Source of the DNA: Haloglomus litoreum | GTDB lineage: Archaea; Halobacteriota; Halobacteria; Halobacteriales; Haloarculaceae | Assembly (NCBI RefSeq): GCF_029338515.1 | Contig: NZ_CP119988.1 | Location: 1,054,001 to 1,118,000 of the forward strand | Direction: 5' to 3' | Length of the DNA stretch: 64,000 nt | In this document: positions 8,554 through 18,594 of the stretch, piece after piece | How the letters are laid out: each line of letters starts with the position of its first letter | How positions within the stretch are numbered: position 1 is the stretch's first letter | Made by a program: the position numbers and the translations under genes | Notes under the pieces: generated by a model | The model's database searches: none | Told to the model about the DNA's origin: nothing | What the model saw: the letters and a program-made list of their open reading frames with translations, nothing else

Positions 8554-9174
8554 TCAGCCGCTATCCTCGGTGTCACCGGGGTCGAACCGCTCGGCGGCCG
8601 TCTCGAACCCCGTCTCGGCCTGCTCGCGCGACCGGCGCTCCTCCTTCGCGGCGATGGCCTCGGGGTCCGGGGACGCGTCGTCGTCGACACGTGCCCACGA
8701 GTTGTGCACCTTCGCGTGACACCACCGGCAGAGGTAGACCGTGATCTCGTGTTCCATGTCGGCCTCCGGCTCCTGCTCGCGGCTCGTCGCTTCGCTGCTC
8801 TCTGCTCGCTCGCCCGAGGGCTCCTGCTGGTCGCCCTCTCTGCCCCGATACGAGAGGTGATGTTCCTCGAGGAGGGGTCGGGTGTCGCGGGCCTCGATGT
8901 TGGCCATCCGGACCTCCTCCAGGCCACAGCGGACGCACTCGCGCGAGCGCTGGCGGGCGCGGAAGTGCGGGCAGTCGGCCCAGTTCCACTCGCCTTCCGG
9001 GTCCGCGGCGGGACACCGGAGGTCGTCGGCCCGGCGCTCGGCCGCGAACTCGGGGTCGTGCCGGCCGTACTCGGCGGCGTAGCGACACCGGCCGTCGTCG
9101 GTCAGGTGGTCGCAGCGCTCGACGTGGGCGTACGGGTCGTCCACGCCGACGGAGGTTCCGGTGGGGGTCTTCAT
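8554..9174 (-). CDS. HNH-like zinc-binding protein, function unknown
   Basis: A 206-residue Cys/His-rich protein with no assigned function. Two CxxC pairs (Cys80/Cys83 and Cys149/Cys152), the EEHHLSY segment (His105, His106) and CRWCHAKVH (His153, His157) match the layout of an HNH nuclease fold with structural zinc. An N-terminal cluster (Cys21, Cys30, Cys54, Cys68, His70) may bind another metal. The stretch at about 112-140 is an acidic, Ser/Glu-rich insert between the zinc knuckles, and the C-terminus is charged and probably helical. A nuclease is possible, but there are no defence genes around it. Confidence 0.7.
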   Translation of the reverse strand: MKTPTGTSVGVDDPYAHVERCDHLTDDGRCRYAAEYGRHDPEFAAERRADDLRCPAADPEGEWNWADCPHFRARQRSRECVRCGLEEVRMANIEARDTRPLLEEHHLSYRGREGDQQEPSGERAESSEATSREQEPEADMEHEITVYLCRWCHAKVHNSWARVDDDASPDPEAIAAKEERRSREQAETGFETAAERFDPGDTEDSG

Positions 9175-9545
9175 CGGTGTATGTGGGTTTCTGGTTGCGT
9201 TCTGGGTCGGCGTCGGGTTTCAATCTTCGTTCGGGACCGTGTGGGGATCGGCCCTATGGTGAATGAGAATCTGACGAGAAGGGAACTGCCTCCGAAGCCC
9301 TCGCCCTTCGAGTCCACCAGGTCCGCCGTTCGTCAGTCGGCTGTCGTGAGCCTCACGCCTCCCCATCCGCTTGCGATGCTCGGCCTCACTTCGTTCGGCC
9401 TGTGCTTCTCAGCCCTCACGCGTAGCGCGGCGGCTGGCCTGCGGCACAGCCGCCAGCGCGCGCCCAGTGGACTGACGATAGTGCACGCTCAGAATGACTG
9501 CCGAATCCCGGGAATAATCTGATAATTGCGCCGATTCGATGATAA
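9175..9545. other. 371-bp gap between purL and the HNH-like gene
   Basis: No supported gene. It contains the inverted copy of the dispersed repeat (9283-9321), a hairpin around 9428-9454 (GGCGGCTG ... CAGCCGCC), and an AT-rich end just after purL (9510-9545) with the direct repeat TGATAAT, which may be the purL 3' end. Confidence 0.55.
9283..9321 (-). repeat. dispersed repeat, copy 2 (inverted)
   Basis: On the minus strand this reads CCTGGTGGACTCGAAGGG joined directly to CGAGGGCTTCGGAGGCAG plus TTC, matching 18 bases and then 20 of 21 bases of the copy at 5329-5380, which has an insertion between the two blocks. Confidence 0.6.
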
Positions 9546-11735
9546 TCAGGCCAGTTCGCGGTCGATAATCGACCGCAGTTCCGTAATCTCCTCGAACGTG
9601 GCCGAGAGCGACTCCCCACCGGCCGCGACGGAGAGCGCCCCGTCGCTCGTACTCTCACCGACCTCGTGGACGGGCGCGACGCCGTCGAACGCGGTGCGTA
9701 CGGCCTCGGGGTCGGTCGTCTCCACGACCGCGCGCCCGACGCGCTCGTTGAACAGGAGTCGGGCCGCGTCCCCGTCGCCGAGGTCGAGGTCGGCGCCGGT
9801 CCCGTCGGTGACCATCTCGGCCAGCGAGGTCGCGAGGCCGCCGTGACTCACGTCGTGGACGGCCCGGGTGGCGTCGTGGTCGGCCACGCCCGCGAGCGCG
9901 CGGACGAACTCGGTGCCGTTCTCGGGCGGCGTGGGGAACGCGTCCGTACCGCCGTACTGGGCGAGGTACTCCGAGCCGCCGAGCGACACGTCCTCGCCGT
10001 CGAGCGCGGGGTCGCCGACGACGAGGACCGTCCCCTCCCCTGCGAAGGCGGCGGGCGGGGCGTCGTAGCCGGGTTTCGTGCCGACCATCGCCAGCGTCGG
10101 CGTCGGCGGGACCGGGCCCGCCTCGGAGTCGTTGTAGAGCGAGACGTTGCCGCCGACCACCGGCACCGAGAGGGCGGAACACTCGTCGGCGAGGCCGTCG
10201 ACGATGCCGCGGAAGCCGCCGTACACGTCCGGTTTCTCGGGGTTGCCGCCGTTGAGGCAGTCCACGGCTGCGAGCGGGTGGGCACCCTTCGCGGCGATGT
10301 TGGTGGCGTTCTCCAGTGCGACCGCGCGGGCGCCCTCGTACGGCGCGGCGTCCGTCCAGTTGGGGTCCGCGCCCGCAGAGAGCGCGAGGCCCGTCCCCGG
10401 CGCGGCGTCGACGGGTGCACTCTCCCGGATGGCGACGAGGGCAGCGTCGTCGCCCGGTCGCATGGCCGTCCGCGTGCCGACCTCGTGGTCGTACTGGCGG
10501 TAGACCCACTCCTTCGAGGCGGTGTTCGGCGAGCCGACGACGGCCTCGAACGCCGCTCGGAGGTCGGTGTCGGGCAGGTCCGTCCCCGGCTGCTCGGGGT
10601 CGACGTGGTCGAGGTCGTTCATCGGCGCACCGTCGGCCAGGAACTCCGCGGGCGCGTCGACCACGGTCTCGCCCTCGAACGTGCAGACGTAGCGGTCCTC
10701 GGTCACCTCGCCGATGACCGAGCAGCCCAGATCGTACTTCTCGGCGATCTCTCGGACGGCGTCGACCTCCTCGGGGCGGACTTCGTAGCACATCCGCTCC
10801 TGGGATTCGGCCAGCAGGATCTCCAGCGCGTTCATGTTCGGCTCGCGCTGGTGGACCCGCTCGAGTTCGATCTCGGCGCCGAGGCCGCCTTTCGCGACCA
10901 TCTCCGAGGAGGCACCGCCCAGTCCCGCCGCGCCGAGGTCGCGTGCGGCCTGCACGAGGTCCTCCTCGACGAGTTCCTCGTTGGCCTCGATGAGCAGCTT
11001 CTCCGTGTACGGGTCGCCCACCTGCACGGCGGGGCGGTCCTCGGTCTCTGCGTCCTCGGCGAGGTCCTCGGAGGCGAAGGAGGCGCCGCCGAGGCCGTCG
11101 CGGCCCGTGCCGTTCCCGACGAGGACGAGCTTGTTCCCGGTCTCCTTCACGGCGGCCGTGACGAGGCGCTCCTCGTCCAGCAGGCCGACGCAGGCGACGT
11201 TGACGAGCGGGTTCCCCTCGTAGTCGTCGTGGAACGCGACGCTGCCCGAGACCGTCGGGACGCCGATACAGTTGCCGTAGTGGGAGATGCCCTCGACGAC
11301 ACCCTCGAACAGGTAGCGCGAGTGCTCGCGGTCGAAGTCGCCGAAGTAGAGCGAGTCGGCCAGCGCGATGGGGTAGGCGCCCATCGACATCGTGTCGCGG
11401 ACGATGCCGCCGACGCCGGTCGCGGCGCCGTCGAACGGGTCGACGTAGGAGGGGTGGTTGTGCGACTCGACACCCATCGTGATGTAGGTGTCAGAGTAGC
11501 GCGTCTCGTCGTCGTCCTCGGTGCCGGGGACGGGGAGTGCGACGACGGCGGCGTCGTCGCCCGGACCGACGACGACCTGCGGGCCCTCGGAGTCGAACGC
11601 CGAGAGCAACGGCTGCGAGGAGCGGTAGGCGCAGTGCTCGCTCCAGAGGTTCTCGAAGAGCGCTTCCTCGGCGGGGGTCGGGTCCCGACCCAGCTCCTCG
11701 GTGACGAGTTCGCGGTCCGAGGGTGCAAGCGGCAT
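9546..11735 (-). CDS. purL: phosphoribosylformylglycinamidine synthase subunit PurL
   Basis: ATP-dependent FGAM synthase of purine biosynthesis, 729 residues, the small PurL type that works with separate PurS and PurQ (neither is in this window). Family marks: [11 protein letters not shown] near residue 35, the [11 protein letters not shown] segment near the C-terminus, GVESHNHPS (metal and substrate loop), [28 protein letters not shown] and [16 protein letters not shown], in the expected order of the duplicated AIRS-like fold. The frame runs about 125 codons further upstream without homology; the ATG at 11735 ([17 protein letters not shown]) gives the family N-terminus. It is divergent from a lipoprotein gene, with a 144-base gap. 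Confidence 0.95.
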   Translation of the reverse strand: MPLAPSDRELVTEELGRDPTPAEEALFENLWSEHCAYRSSQPLLSAFDSEGPQVVVGPGDDAAVVALPVPGTEDDDETRYSDTYITMGVESHNHPSYVDPFDGAATGVGGIVRDTMSMGAYPIALADSLYFGDFDREHSRYLFEGVVEGISHYGNCIGVPTVSGSVAFHDDYEGNPLVNVACVGLLDEERLVTAAVKETGNKLVLVGNGTGRDGLGGASFASEDLAEDAETEDRPAVQVGDPYTEKLLIEANEELVEEDLVQAARDLGAAGLGGASSEMVAKGGLGAEIELERVHQREPNMNALEILLAESQERMCYEVRPEEVDAVREIAEKYDLGCSVIGEVTEDRYVCTFEGETVVDAPAEFLADGAPMNDLDHVDPEQPGTDLPDTDLRAAFEAVVGSPNTASKEWVYRQYDHEVGTRTAMRPGDDAALVAIRESAPVDAAPGTGLALSAGADPNWTDAAPYEGARAVALENATNIAAKGAHPLAAVDCLNGGNPEKPDVYGGFRGIVDGLADECSALSVPVVGGNVSLYNDSEAGPVPPTPTLAMVGTKPGYDAPPAAFAGEGTVLVVGDPALDGEDVSLGGSEYLAQYGGTDAFPTPPENGTEFVRALAGVADHDATRAVHDVSHGGLATSLAEMVTDGTGADLDLGDGDAARLLFNERVGRAVVETTDPEAVRTAFDGVAPVHEVGESTSDGALSVAAGGESLSATFEEITELRSIIDRELA

Positions 11736-11879
11736 ACCGGCGGGTCCGTCGTGCCCGTGGAAAGCGCTTTCCATCCCCGGGGCGCCGGGTATCGCCTCGT
11801 GGGTCGCCCCCCGGTCCGTCTGGTACCTCGGCTGCACCCGGGCGACCGATTTACCCGATGGCGGTCCGCACTGGTGGTC

Positions 11880-13019
11880 GTGTCCAGAGGTGTCGCGCTC
11901 GCCGTCCTGGTACTGCTCGCGGGCTGTGGGGGCCTCGCCGAGGCGCCCGGTGCGCCCCCGGCGACCGACACCCTCTCGCCCGTGCCGGTGCCCGACGCCG
12001 ACCGGCCGACGCGGTCGTCGACGCCCTCCCCCACGGTGGCCGGCCAGCCGCTCGTCCCCGGGGTCACGACGGCCCGCGTCGCGGACCCGTTCGCGCTCGT
12101 CGACACGCACCTCGCCGGCATCACCGCCGCCTCGTACGCGCTCCGGCGGACGACGACCGTCCGCTACCCGGACGGGAGCCTCCGGAGTCGCGAGGTCACG
12201 ACGGCCCGCGTCGGTCCCGGCTCGGAGCGTTACCGCTTCTCGAACGAGGTGACCGGCCCCTCGGCCGCCCGGATCCGGGCCCCACCCGGGCGGTTCGAGC
12301 TCTGGACCGACGGCGAGCGGTTCCTCTCGGTCTTCCGCCCGACCGAGGGCCCCCCGGAGTACGCCCGTGTCGCGCCGGACCGCTACCTGACCCAGCGCGA
12401 GTACTACAGCCCGCCCCCGAACCGGGGGGAGCTGCTCGCGCTCCTCTCGGCGTTCGAGATCCGGCCCGTCGAGACCCCCGAGGAGATATCCACCCCCACC
12501 GGGACGGGGAGCAGGGCCGCGGACTCCCGGCCGGCCACGGCATCCGGCGGGACACCGACTGCCGTCCGGACGCCACCCCCGATACCCGACGACGAGCGTG
12601 ATGGTCCACCGGTGGGGCAGACCCTGGTCGGCTACCGGCTCACCAGCACGTCGTTCACCGGTCCGTCGGCGCTCGGCTCCGTCGGCCCCGGCACCGATGT
12701 CCGGAACGCCAGCCTCACGATGTTCGTCGACACGCGCGGACAGATCCGCTGGTACACCCTCTCGTACACCGCCGTCGTGGACGACCAGCCGGCGCGGGTG
12801 ACCCGGCGGACCCGGTACGACCTCGGTGGCGTCCGGGTCGAGCGCCCGGAGTGGTACAGGTCGGCACTCCGGGCTACGAACGCGACGGCGACCCCGCCCG
12901 GGACCCCGACCACAGTTTCGACTCCGACGCCGACCGAGTCCCGGACTGTCACTCCGACCTCGGCCGAGACTCCGACCGCACCCCCTGGCCCGACCGGAAC
13001 CGTCGTCACGCCCGGCTGA
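11880..13019 (+). CDS. predicted lipoprotein, function unknown
   Basis: A 379-residue exported protein. The GTG at 11880 gives a short signal, a hydrophobic core and a lipobox (LLAGCGG) with the lipid-modified Cys near residue 15. After a Pro/Thr-rich linker (about 20-60) comes a mixed domain (about 60-195 and 245-330) with [14 protein letters not shown] and [10 protein letters not shown], similar in style to haloarchaeal outer-surface lipoproteins of the LolA-like DUF7537 type, though that assignment is uncertain. A second Thr/Pro-rich stretch interrupts the domain (about 200-240) and a third ends the protein. An alternative GTG lies two codons upstream. It is divergent from purL. Confidence 0.75.
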   Translation: MSRGVALAVLVLLAGCGGLAEAPGAPPATDTLSPVPVPDADRPTRSSTPSPTVAGQPLVPGVTTARVADPFALVDTHLAGITAASYALRRTTTVRYPDGSLRSREVTTARVGPGSERYRFSNEVTGPSAARIRAPPGRFELWTDGERFLSVFRPTEGPPEYARVAPDRYLTQREYYSPPPNRGELLALLSAFEIRPVETPEEISTPTGTGSRAADSRPATASGGTPTAVRTPPPIPDDERDGPPVGQTLVGYRLTSTSFTGPSALGSVGPGTDVRNASLTMFVDTRGQIRWYTLSYTAVVDDQPARVTRRTRYDLGGVRVERPEWYRSALRATNATATPPGTPTTVSTPTPTESRTVTPTSAETPTAPPGPTGTVVTPG

Positions 13020-13099
13020 GTCGGCCGCCCGTGGCCGCGGGTCGGCCCGGATGCACCGACACCGGCGTACTTTTGCCCCGGTCGCCCGAAGATGCGCCC

Positions 13100-13783
13100 G
13101 TGCTGTCGGTCGAGTTCCACTCCCACTCGTCGCTCTCGTACGACGGGCGCGACCCGGTCGAACTCCTGCTGGGGCAGGCCGAGGCCGTCGGCCTGGACGC
13201 GCTCGCCGTGACCGACCACGACGAGATCGACGCCTCGCTCCGGGCGGCGGACCTCGCCCCCGAGTACGACCTCGTCGGTATCCCCGGGATGGAGATCACC
13301 TCCGAGGCCGGCCACGTCCTCGGTCTCGGCATCGAGGAGGCCGTCCCGCCGGGCCTCTCGTACGACGAGACGCTCGACCGCATCCACGACCAGGGCGGTA
13401 TCGCGGTCGTGCCACACCCGTTCCAGAAGTCCCGCCACGGCGTCGCCGCGCACATCACTCGCGGCCAGCTCGCCAGCGCCGACGCCATCGAGGTGTACAA
13501 CTCCCGGCTCCTGACCGGCCGGTCGAACCGCCGGGCCGAGCGGTTCGCCCGCGATCACGACCTCCCGATGACCGCGGGGAGCGACGCCCACATCAGCGAG
13601 ATGGTCGGACAGGCCGTCACCGAGGTCGACACCAGCCACGAGGACGTCTCGAGCATCCTGGACGCGGTCCGTGAGGGCCGGACGACCGTCGTCGGGAAGC
13701 GTACTCCGTGGCGCGTGAGCGTCCGCCAGTTCGGTGGCGGCATCCTCCGCCGGGCCAGACAGACCGTGCTGGCGCCGTTCTGA
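13100..13783 (+). CDS. PHP-domain metal-dependent hydrolase
   Basis: A 227-residue PHP-domain protein. The first metal motif is [11 protein letters not shown] (residues 6-16), followed by [27 protein letters not shown] and a C-terminal GSDAHISEM; these supply the His/Asp/Glu ligands of the trinuclear centre. The family covers phosphoesterases such as histidinol phosphatase and nucleotide phosphodiesterases; the substrate is unknown. No ATG fits the frame, so the GTG at 13100, just before the first strand, was chosen. The stop codon overlaps the next start (TGATG), so the asparagine-synthase-like gene is probably translationally coupled. Confidence 0.87.
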   Translation: MLSVEFHSHSSLSYDGRDPVELLLGQAEAVGLDALAVTDHDEIDASLRAADLAPEYDLVGIPGMEITSEAGHVLGLGIEEAVPPGLSYDETLDRIHDQGGIAVVPHPFQKSRHGVAAHITRGQLASADAIEVYNSRLLTGRSNRRAERFARDHDLPMTAGSDAHISEMVGQAVTEVDTSHEDVSSILDAVREGRTTVVGKRTPWRVSVRQFGGGILRRARQTVLAPF

Positions 13784-14928
13784 TGGCTCCCGACCGGCCG
13801 CCGATGCAGGGGACCGACACCGACCTCGTCGAGCGGGCGCTCCGCGACGGCGAGCCGCTCCCGGGGACGGGGGGCTTCGCCGGGCAGCTGGCCGACGGCC
13901 GCGCCGTCCGGGACGTGCTGGGCCGGTATCCGCTGTTCACCGAGCGCGACGCGCCCGGGACCGCGAGCGCCGACCCGTCCGACCTCGACCGGCCGGTCCG
14001 GCTCCCGGCGGGGACGGTCCGTTCGGGCGACGGGGACCGGCGGGTCTGGTCGCTGCCGGAGCCCCCGACGTTCGACCATGACCGACGAGCCGTCGCCGCG
14101 GTCCGCGAGGCCGTCACCGGGTCCGTCGCCGCGGTCGCGGGCGAGGACGTGGCGGTCGCGTTCTCCGGCGGCGTCGACTCCGCGGCCGTCGCCGCCGGCC
14201 TTCCGGACGCGCCGCTGTACGTCGCCGGCTTCCCCGACAGTCCCGATATCGCGGCCGCCCGGGAGGCGGCCCGACTCTGCGACCGCGAGGAGGACCTCAC
14301 CGTTGTCGAACTCGACCACGCGGCCGTCCGCGACCTCTCGGCGACGGTCGCGCGTGCGACCGGGCGCACGAACGCGATGGATGTCGCTATCGCCGTGCCG
14401 CTGGTGGCGGTCGCGCGTCGCGCACGTGGGGACGGGTACCAGCGGCTGGCCGTCGGGCAGGGTGCCGACGAGCTGTTCGGTGGTTACGACAAGGTGGCCC
14501 GGGCGCCCGGGGACCCGCGGGTCGACGCCGACACCGTCCGGGGTGCGACCCGCGAACTCCTCGCTGGCCTGCCCGACCAGCTCGAACGGGACGTGCTCGC
14601 GCTCCGGGCGGCCGGCGTCGAGCCCGTCGCGCCGCTGCTCCACGACCGGGTGGTACGGGCCGCGTTGCGGCTACCGGGTGACCTGCTGGTGGACGAGCGT
14701 GGTGAGCGGAAGGTGGCGTTCCGACGGGCCGCCCGCGAGTCCGTCCCCGACCGTGTGGCCTTCCGGGGCAAGCGGGCGGCCCAGTACGGGAGTCGGGCGG
14801 CCCGCGAACTGGATCGGCTGGCCCGGGAGGCCGGGTTCGAGCGGTCCGGCGGCGACCACGTGGCGCAGTTCGTCGCCGACCTCGCCGGTGACGTGCCGGC
14901 CATCGCGTGTCCCGCCAGGTCGGAGTAA
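13783..14928 (+). CDS. asparagine-synthase-like protein without a working glutaminase domain
   Basis: A 381-residue protein with the synthetase (PP-loop) half of AsnB: SGGVDS at residues 128-133, AVGQGADELFGGY near 226-238, and a C-terminal HDRVVRAALRLPGDLL / PDRVAFRGKRAAQYGS segment. The first 100 residues resemble only the tail of a class II glutaminase domain (RDVLGRYPLF), and there is no N-terminal catalytic Cys, so glutamine cannot be the direct nitrogen donor. It may use free ammonia, or adenylate another acid as in beta-lactam synthetase relatives. The start overlaps the stop of the PHP gene by one base. Confidence 0.85.
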   Translation: MAPDRPPMQGTDTDLVERALRDGEPLPGTGGFAGQLADGRAVRDVLGRYPLFTERDAPGTASADPSDLDRPVRLPAGTVRSGDGDRRVWSLPEPPTFDHDRRAVAAVREAVTGSVAAVAGEDVAVAFSGGVDSAAVAAGLPDAPLYVAGFPDSPDIAAAREAARLCDREEDLTVVELDHAAVRDLSATVARATGRTNAMDVAIAVPLVAVARRARGDGYQRLAVGQGADELFGGYDKVARAPGDPRVDADTVRGATRELLAGLPDQLERDVLALRAAGVEPVAPLLHDRVVRAALRLPGDLLVDERGERKVAFRRAARESVPDRVAFRGKRAAQYGSRAARELDRLAREAGFERSGGDHVAQFVADLAGDVPAIACPARSE

Positions 14929-15252
14929 CCCGCCGCGGGCGCGCCGGCGCCCCGATGTCAGCCGTCCGTTCGACGGGTGGCAGACGAGCGTCGGTCGGGG
15001 GTCATCCCGAGGGCCGGTGACCGGGATATATGCTTTCCGGCCGAATCCGGGGGATACGGGCCATGTGAAGCGGTGTCAGGACTCGCGTTTGACCAGAAAG
15101 CATTTATTATACCCGCGGCTTGTTCGCATCGTACCCCTACCCATGGTGACAGCACGGAGTACCCCGCTCGGGTCTGTGCACGAGGCGCTCTGCGCCGGCG
15201 TGCCCCGGGTGTCGGTGGAAACTGTTGTTGCCGCTTGCGAGCAATATCAAAC
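14929..15252 (+). promoter_or_regulatory. S-layer gene promoter region and leader
   Basis: Two TATA-like boxes precede the S-layer gene: GGATATATG at 15024-15032 and TTTATTATA at 15103-15111. The second is followed by a likely start site near 15134, which would give a leader of about 120 bases. That is unusual here, because most genes in this window look leaderless. S-layer genes of other haloarchaea are also known to have leaders and strong promoters. The leader contains a complete small ORF (15143-15256). Confidence 0.65.
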
Positions 15253-15256
15253 ATGA
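15143..15256 (+). CDS. putative 37-codon leader ORF overlapping the S-layer start
   Basis: An ATG about ten bases after the expected transcription start opens a frame of 37 codons (begins MVTARSTPLG, ends ACEQYQT) whose TGA overlaps the S-layer ATG as ATGA. It has no recognisable domain. If translated, it would couple S-layer translation to the leader; it may also be a chance frame in GC-rich DNA. Confidence 0.35.
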   Translation: MVTARSTPLGSVHEALCAGVPRVSVETVVAACEQYQT

Positions 15257-18200
15257 CAGGAACATACGACAAACTCCGCGGCGTTACCCTCGCCGTACTG
15301 ATGGTGTTGTCCGTCTTCGCGGGCACCGTGGCCTTCGCGGGCACGGCGGCCGCAGCGAGCAACGCCCAGTTCGACACCGAGGGCACCATCGGCAACGGAT
15401 CCGACAACGCGCCCGCGGGCAGCGTTTCCGGACTGACCTCCGGTGTAGGCGTAGACAACAACCAGAACATCCAGCAGATTCGGATCAGCTTCAGCGCAGG
15501 AAGCTTCGACGGGAGCTTCAACGACGTCCCGGACGACGACGTCAACATCCGAGTCTACCCGAACCAGGCTGCATACGAGTCCGGTAACACGGCTCTGGCC
15601 ACCACCACGTTCAACAACGACGCGACGGTGGAGTCAACGCAGGACAACGGGGAGACGATCACCGTTCAGACCTCGAGCTCGTTCAGCCTGAGCCCGGGTC
15701 AGTACGTCGAAGTCGACATCGAGGATAACTTCCTCAACCCGTCCTCCGGCGGCGACTACGAGGGTGACATCATCCTCCAGCCGCAGTCCGACGCGAACAC
15801 CGCCACCGGGACCCTCTCGGTCCCGGCGACCGGTGACGACGACGACGACGATGAGGTCGAGGAGCCTGACAACTTCTGGGACGACCGCGCGACGCGGTTC
15901 CAGGGTCAGCAGCTCGACTTCAACCCCAACGGCGCGACCAACGCCGACTACCAGCTGTACGAGTGCGACTACGACGCCACGACGGAAACCTGTGAGGGCG
16001 ACCTCGTCCAGGACCTTCCGGACGATGGTCCCTTCGAGATCGACACGACGGACCTGCAGGGTGACTACGTCATCGCCATCAACGGCGGCGAGACGTACAT
16101 CATCACCAACGAAACCGGCTTCCGTAGTGGTACCCAGAACGCCGCTGACGGCCCCACCGACCCGTCGACGTCCATCGTGACGCAGACGCTCGACGCGTCC
16201 TTCGACGACGACCGAATCTCTCAGGGTTCGAGTAGCACCCTGAGCGTCAAGTCGCCGAAGCGGGGCAACTACCAGCTCGTCATTGGTGCCGACGGTCTCA
16301 GCCAGGGCGAACTGGACGACCTCTTCGACAACTCAGGCACGATCTCTGGTGATGACGAGAACGTCACTGTCCAGGTGGATAGCACGGACGACAACATCGA
16401 CGTGAGCGTCCCCAGCTCGTTCGACACGGGCGAGTACGACTTCCAGTTCAACGTCCGTGACACCACGGCGTCCGACACGGACAGCGTGGAGATCGTCACC
16501 GAGGCCGACACCACGGCCACGTTCGAGCAGAACTCCTACGTGGAGGATCGTGGTGACGAGGTGACCATCTCGCTCGAACTCTCGAACACCGAATCGACCA
16601 CCGTCCGTATCGGTTCGGACGAGGTCAACTACGTCTCGAACGTCCGCGTCCGCGACTCCGACGACGACGGGGACGTCTCGTTCACGATGAACACCTTCCG
16701 CGCGGGCCAGGCGTCCTTCTCGGAGAGCAGCGCGTTCAGCTCCGAGGACGACACCGTCTCCTTCGCGCGGCGCCAGACCGACGGGCTCGAGAGCCCGCTC
16801 GAGGCGACCGACTACGACCTGACGGCACTGGTCGACAACAACGAGGTCGACGTCGCAGTCCTCGACCTCCGCGAGCGCAGCCAGAGCGGCATCTCGATCT
16901 ACACGGCACCGAGCCGCCTCTCGAGCACCGCTGACGCTGGCTCCGCCTACAGTGACGCCAACGACGTCCGTGACGCGGCGACGCAGCGGCGCGTCATCGC
17001 GGACGGGAACCACTTCATCCTCCAGATCAACGCGAGCGGTCTGGGTGGCTACGTCGAGGACATCGACGACTTCGAGGACACGAAGGACGGCGAGGACGCG
17101 ACGCAGAACGTCGCGCTCTACCTCGAGGACGCGGAGGCCGGGCCGAACGCCGACGCCCCGAACTTCACCATCGCCAACGGTGAGGTCTACCCCGACGGTG
17201 ACAACGACACCTACTACGTCGTCTTCGACCCCGACAGCTACGGTGACGACTTCGAGGACGGTGAGCGCTACCGGCTGACGTTCACGGTTCCCGAGTCGAA
17301 CCCGTACATCGGCAACGACAACGCCAACCGTGACGAGTCCGTCTCGTTCAACAAGACGTTCCGTCTCGACGAGCGTGAGGCGACCTTCGACACCGGCGAC
17401 AACAGCGTCGTGACGGTCGAGGCCGCCTCCGGCGAGACGATCAGCGGCACGACCAACGTCGCGCCGGGTACGGAGTTCGACATCCGCGCCAAGGCGACCG
17501 GCCAGGGCGCGTTCCTCCTGACCCAGCCGACCGAGGTTGCGAAGAACGGGAGCTTCAGCGCCGAGTTCGACTTCTCCAACGTCTCGGAGAACACGAGCTT
17601 CACGCTGACCATCCCGAGCCAGAACTTCGAGGACAACGCCGAGACGCCCGCGCGTGTCGGCGCTGCAGAGACCGCATCCGCCACGTTCAACAACCAGACC
17701 TTCACGGGTCAGGCGACGAGCGTGGAGGTCGAGCAGGTCACCACCTCCGACGGTGGCTTCGTGACGATCCACGACTCGACGCTCGTCAGTGACGGTGCCG
17801 TCTTCGACTCGGTCCGGGGTACGTCCGCGTACCTCGCGCCGGGTACGCAGACCAACGTCACGGTCGAGCTCGACTCGCCGATCGCCCCGAGCGGCTCGGG
17901 TACCTACTACGCGATGCCGCACCTGGACTCCGACGGTGACCAGACCTACGACTTCGTCACGTCCGAGGGCGCCGACGACGGCCCCTACACGACGAACGAG
18001 GGCAACGCGGTCGTCGACCCCGCGACCATCACGGTCGAGCGGGTCGCCACGGTCACCTTCAACGACCAGCAGCAGATGGGCGACACCGTGCTCGTCGAGA
18101 GCGTGCGCCTGCCCAACGGTGGCTTCGTGACGATCCACGACAGCACGGTCGCCGACGATCCGTTCGGCTCCGTGCGTGGCACGTCCAACTACCTCGAGTC

Positions 18201-18594
18201 CGGCACCAGCGCTGACATCAACATCACGCTGGACGAGCCGGCCTCCGAGAGTGGGCAGTTCTTCGCCATGCCGCACCGTGACACCGACGGCGACGAGACG
18301 TACGACTTCGTCTCGTCCAACGGTGACGACGACGGTCCGTACCTGAACGCGGACGGTCAGATCGTCCTGGACGCGGCCCAGATCCAGGTCGGTGGCATGG
18401 ACACGCCGACGGACACGCCGACGGAAACGGACGAGCCGGACACGCCGACGGAAACGGACGAGCCGGACACGCCGACGGAGACCGACGAGCCCGAGACGAC
18501 GACCACGAGCGGCGGACAGCCCGGCTTCGGCCTGGCCGTCTCGCTGATCGCACTCGTCGGCGCGGCGCTCATCGCGCTCCGCCGTCGCGACTAA
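15253..18594 (+). CDS. csg: S-layer glycoprotein / BGTF-type surface glycoprotein
   Basis: Major cell-wall-type protein of 1113 residues. Residues 1-34 form a Sec signal (KLRGVTLAVLMVLSVFAGTV, cut near AAAA/SNAQ). The mature part is very acidic, with many N-glycosylation sequons and the surface-domain motif RATRFQGQQLDF at about 213-224. Two similar C-terminal units (about 815-930 and 930-1045), each with GGFVTIHDST and a YAMPH or FAMPH motif, match the DUF7282-like repeats of haloarchaeal surface proteins. A Thr/Pro/Glu-rich linker with three PTETDEPDT-like repeats leads to the PGF-CTERM sorting signal (PGFG near residue 1090, hydrophobic helix, RRRD). Archaeosortase would cleave and lipid-anchor it. 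The N-terminus differs from Haloferax Csg, so an S-layer paralogue is possible. Confidence 0.85.
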   Translation: MTGTYDKLRGVTLAVLMVLSVFAGTVAFAGTAAAASNAQFDTEGTIGNGSDNAPAGSVSGLTSGVGVDNNQNIQQIRISFSAGSFDGSFNDVPDDDVNIRVYPNQAAYESGNTALATTTFNNDATVESTQDNGETITVQTSSSFSLSPGQYVEVDIEDNFLNPSSGGDYEGDIILQPQSDANTATGTLSVPATGDDDDDDEVEEPDNFWDDRATRFQGQQLDFNPNGATNADYQLYECDYDATTETCEGDLVQDLPDDGPFEIDTTDLQGDYVIAINGGETYIITNETGFRSGTQNAADGPTDPSTSIVTQTLDASFDDDRISQGSSSTLSVKSPKRGNYQLVIGADGLSQGELDDLFDNSGTISGDDENVTVQVDSTDDNIDVSVPSSFDTGEYDFQFNVRDTTASDTDSVEIVTEADTTATFEQNSYVEDRGDEVTISLELSNTESTTVRIGSDEVNYVSNVRVRDSDDDGDVSFTMNTFRAGQASFSESSAFSSEDDTVSFARRQTDGLESPLEATDYDLTALVDNNEVDVAVLDLRERSQSGISIYTAPSRLSSTADAGSAYSDANDVRDAATQRRVIADGNHFILQINASGLGGYVEDIDDFEDTKDGEDATQNVALYLEDAEAGPNADAPNFTIANGEVYPDGDNDTYYVVFDPDSYGDDFEDGERYRLTFTVPESNPYIGNDNANRDESVSFNKTFRLDEREATFDTGDNSVVTVEAASGETISGTTNVAPGTEFDIRAKATGQGAFLLTQPTEVAKNGSFSAEFDFSNVSENTSFTLTIPSQNFEDNAETPARVGAAETASATFNNQTFTGQATSVEVEQVTTSDGGFVTIHDSTLVSDGAVFDSVRGTSAYLAPGTQTNVTVELDSPIAPSGSGTYYAMPHLDSDGDQTYDFVTSEGADDGPYTTNEGNAVVDPATITVERVATVTFNDQQQMGDTVLVESVRLPNGGFVTIHDSTVADDPFGSVRGTSNYLESGTSADINITLDEPASESGQFFAMPHRDTDGDETYDFVSSNGDDDGPYLNADGQIVLDAAQIQVGGMDTPTDTPTETDEPDTPTETDEPDTPTETDEPETTTTSGGQPGFGLAVSLIALVGAALIALRRRD

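Noticed and set aside
9240-9545. Possible insertion-sequence end near the inverted repeat
   Set aside because: No transposase, no terminal inverted repeats bounding a gene, and no target-site duplication could be seen.
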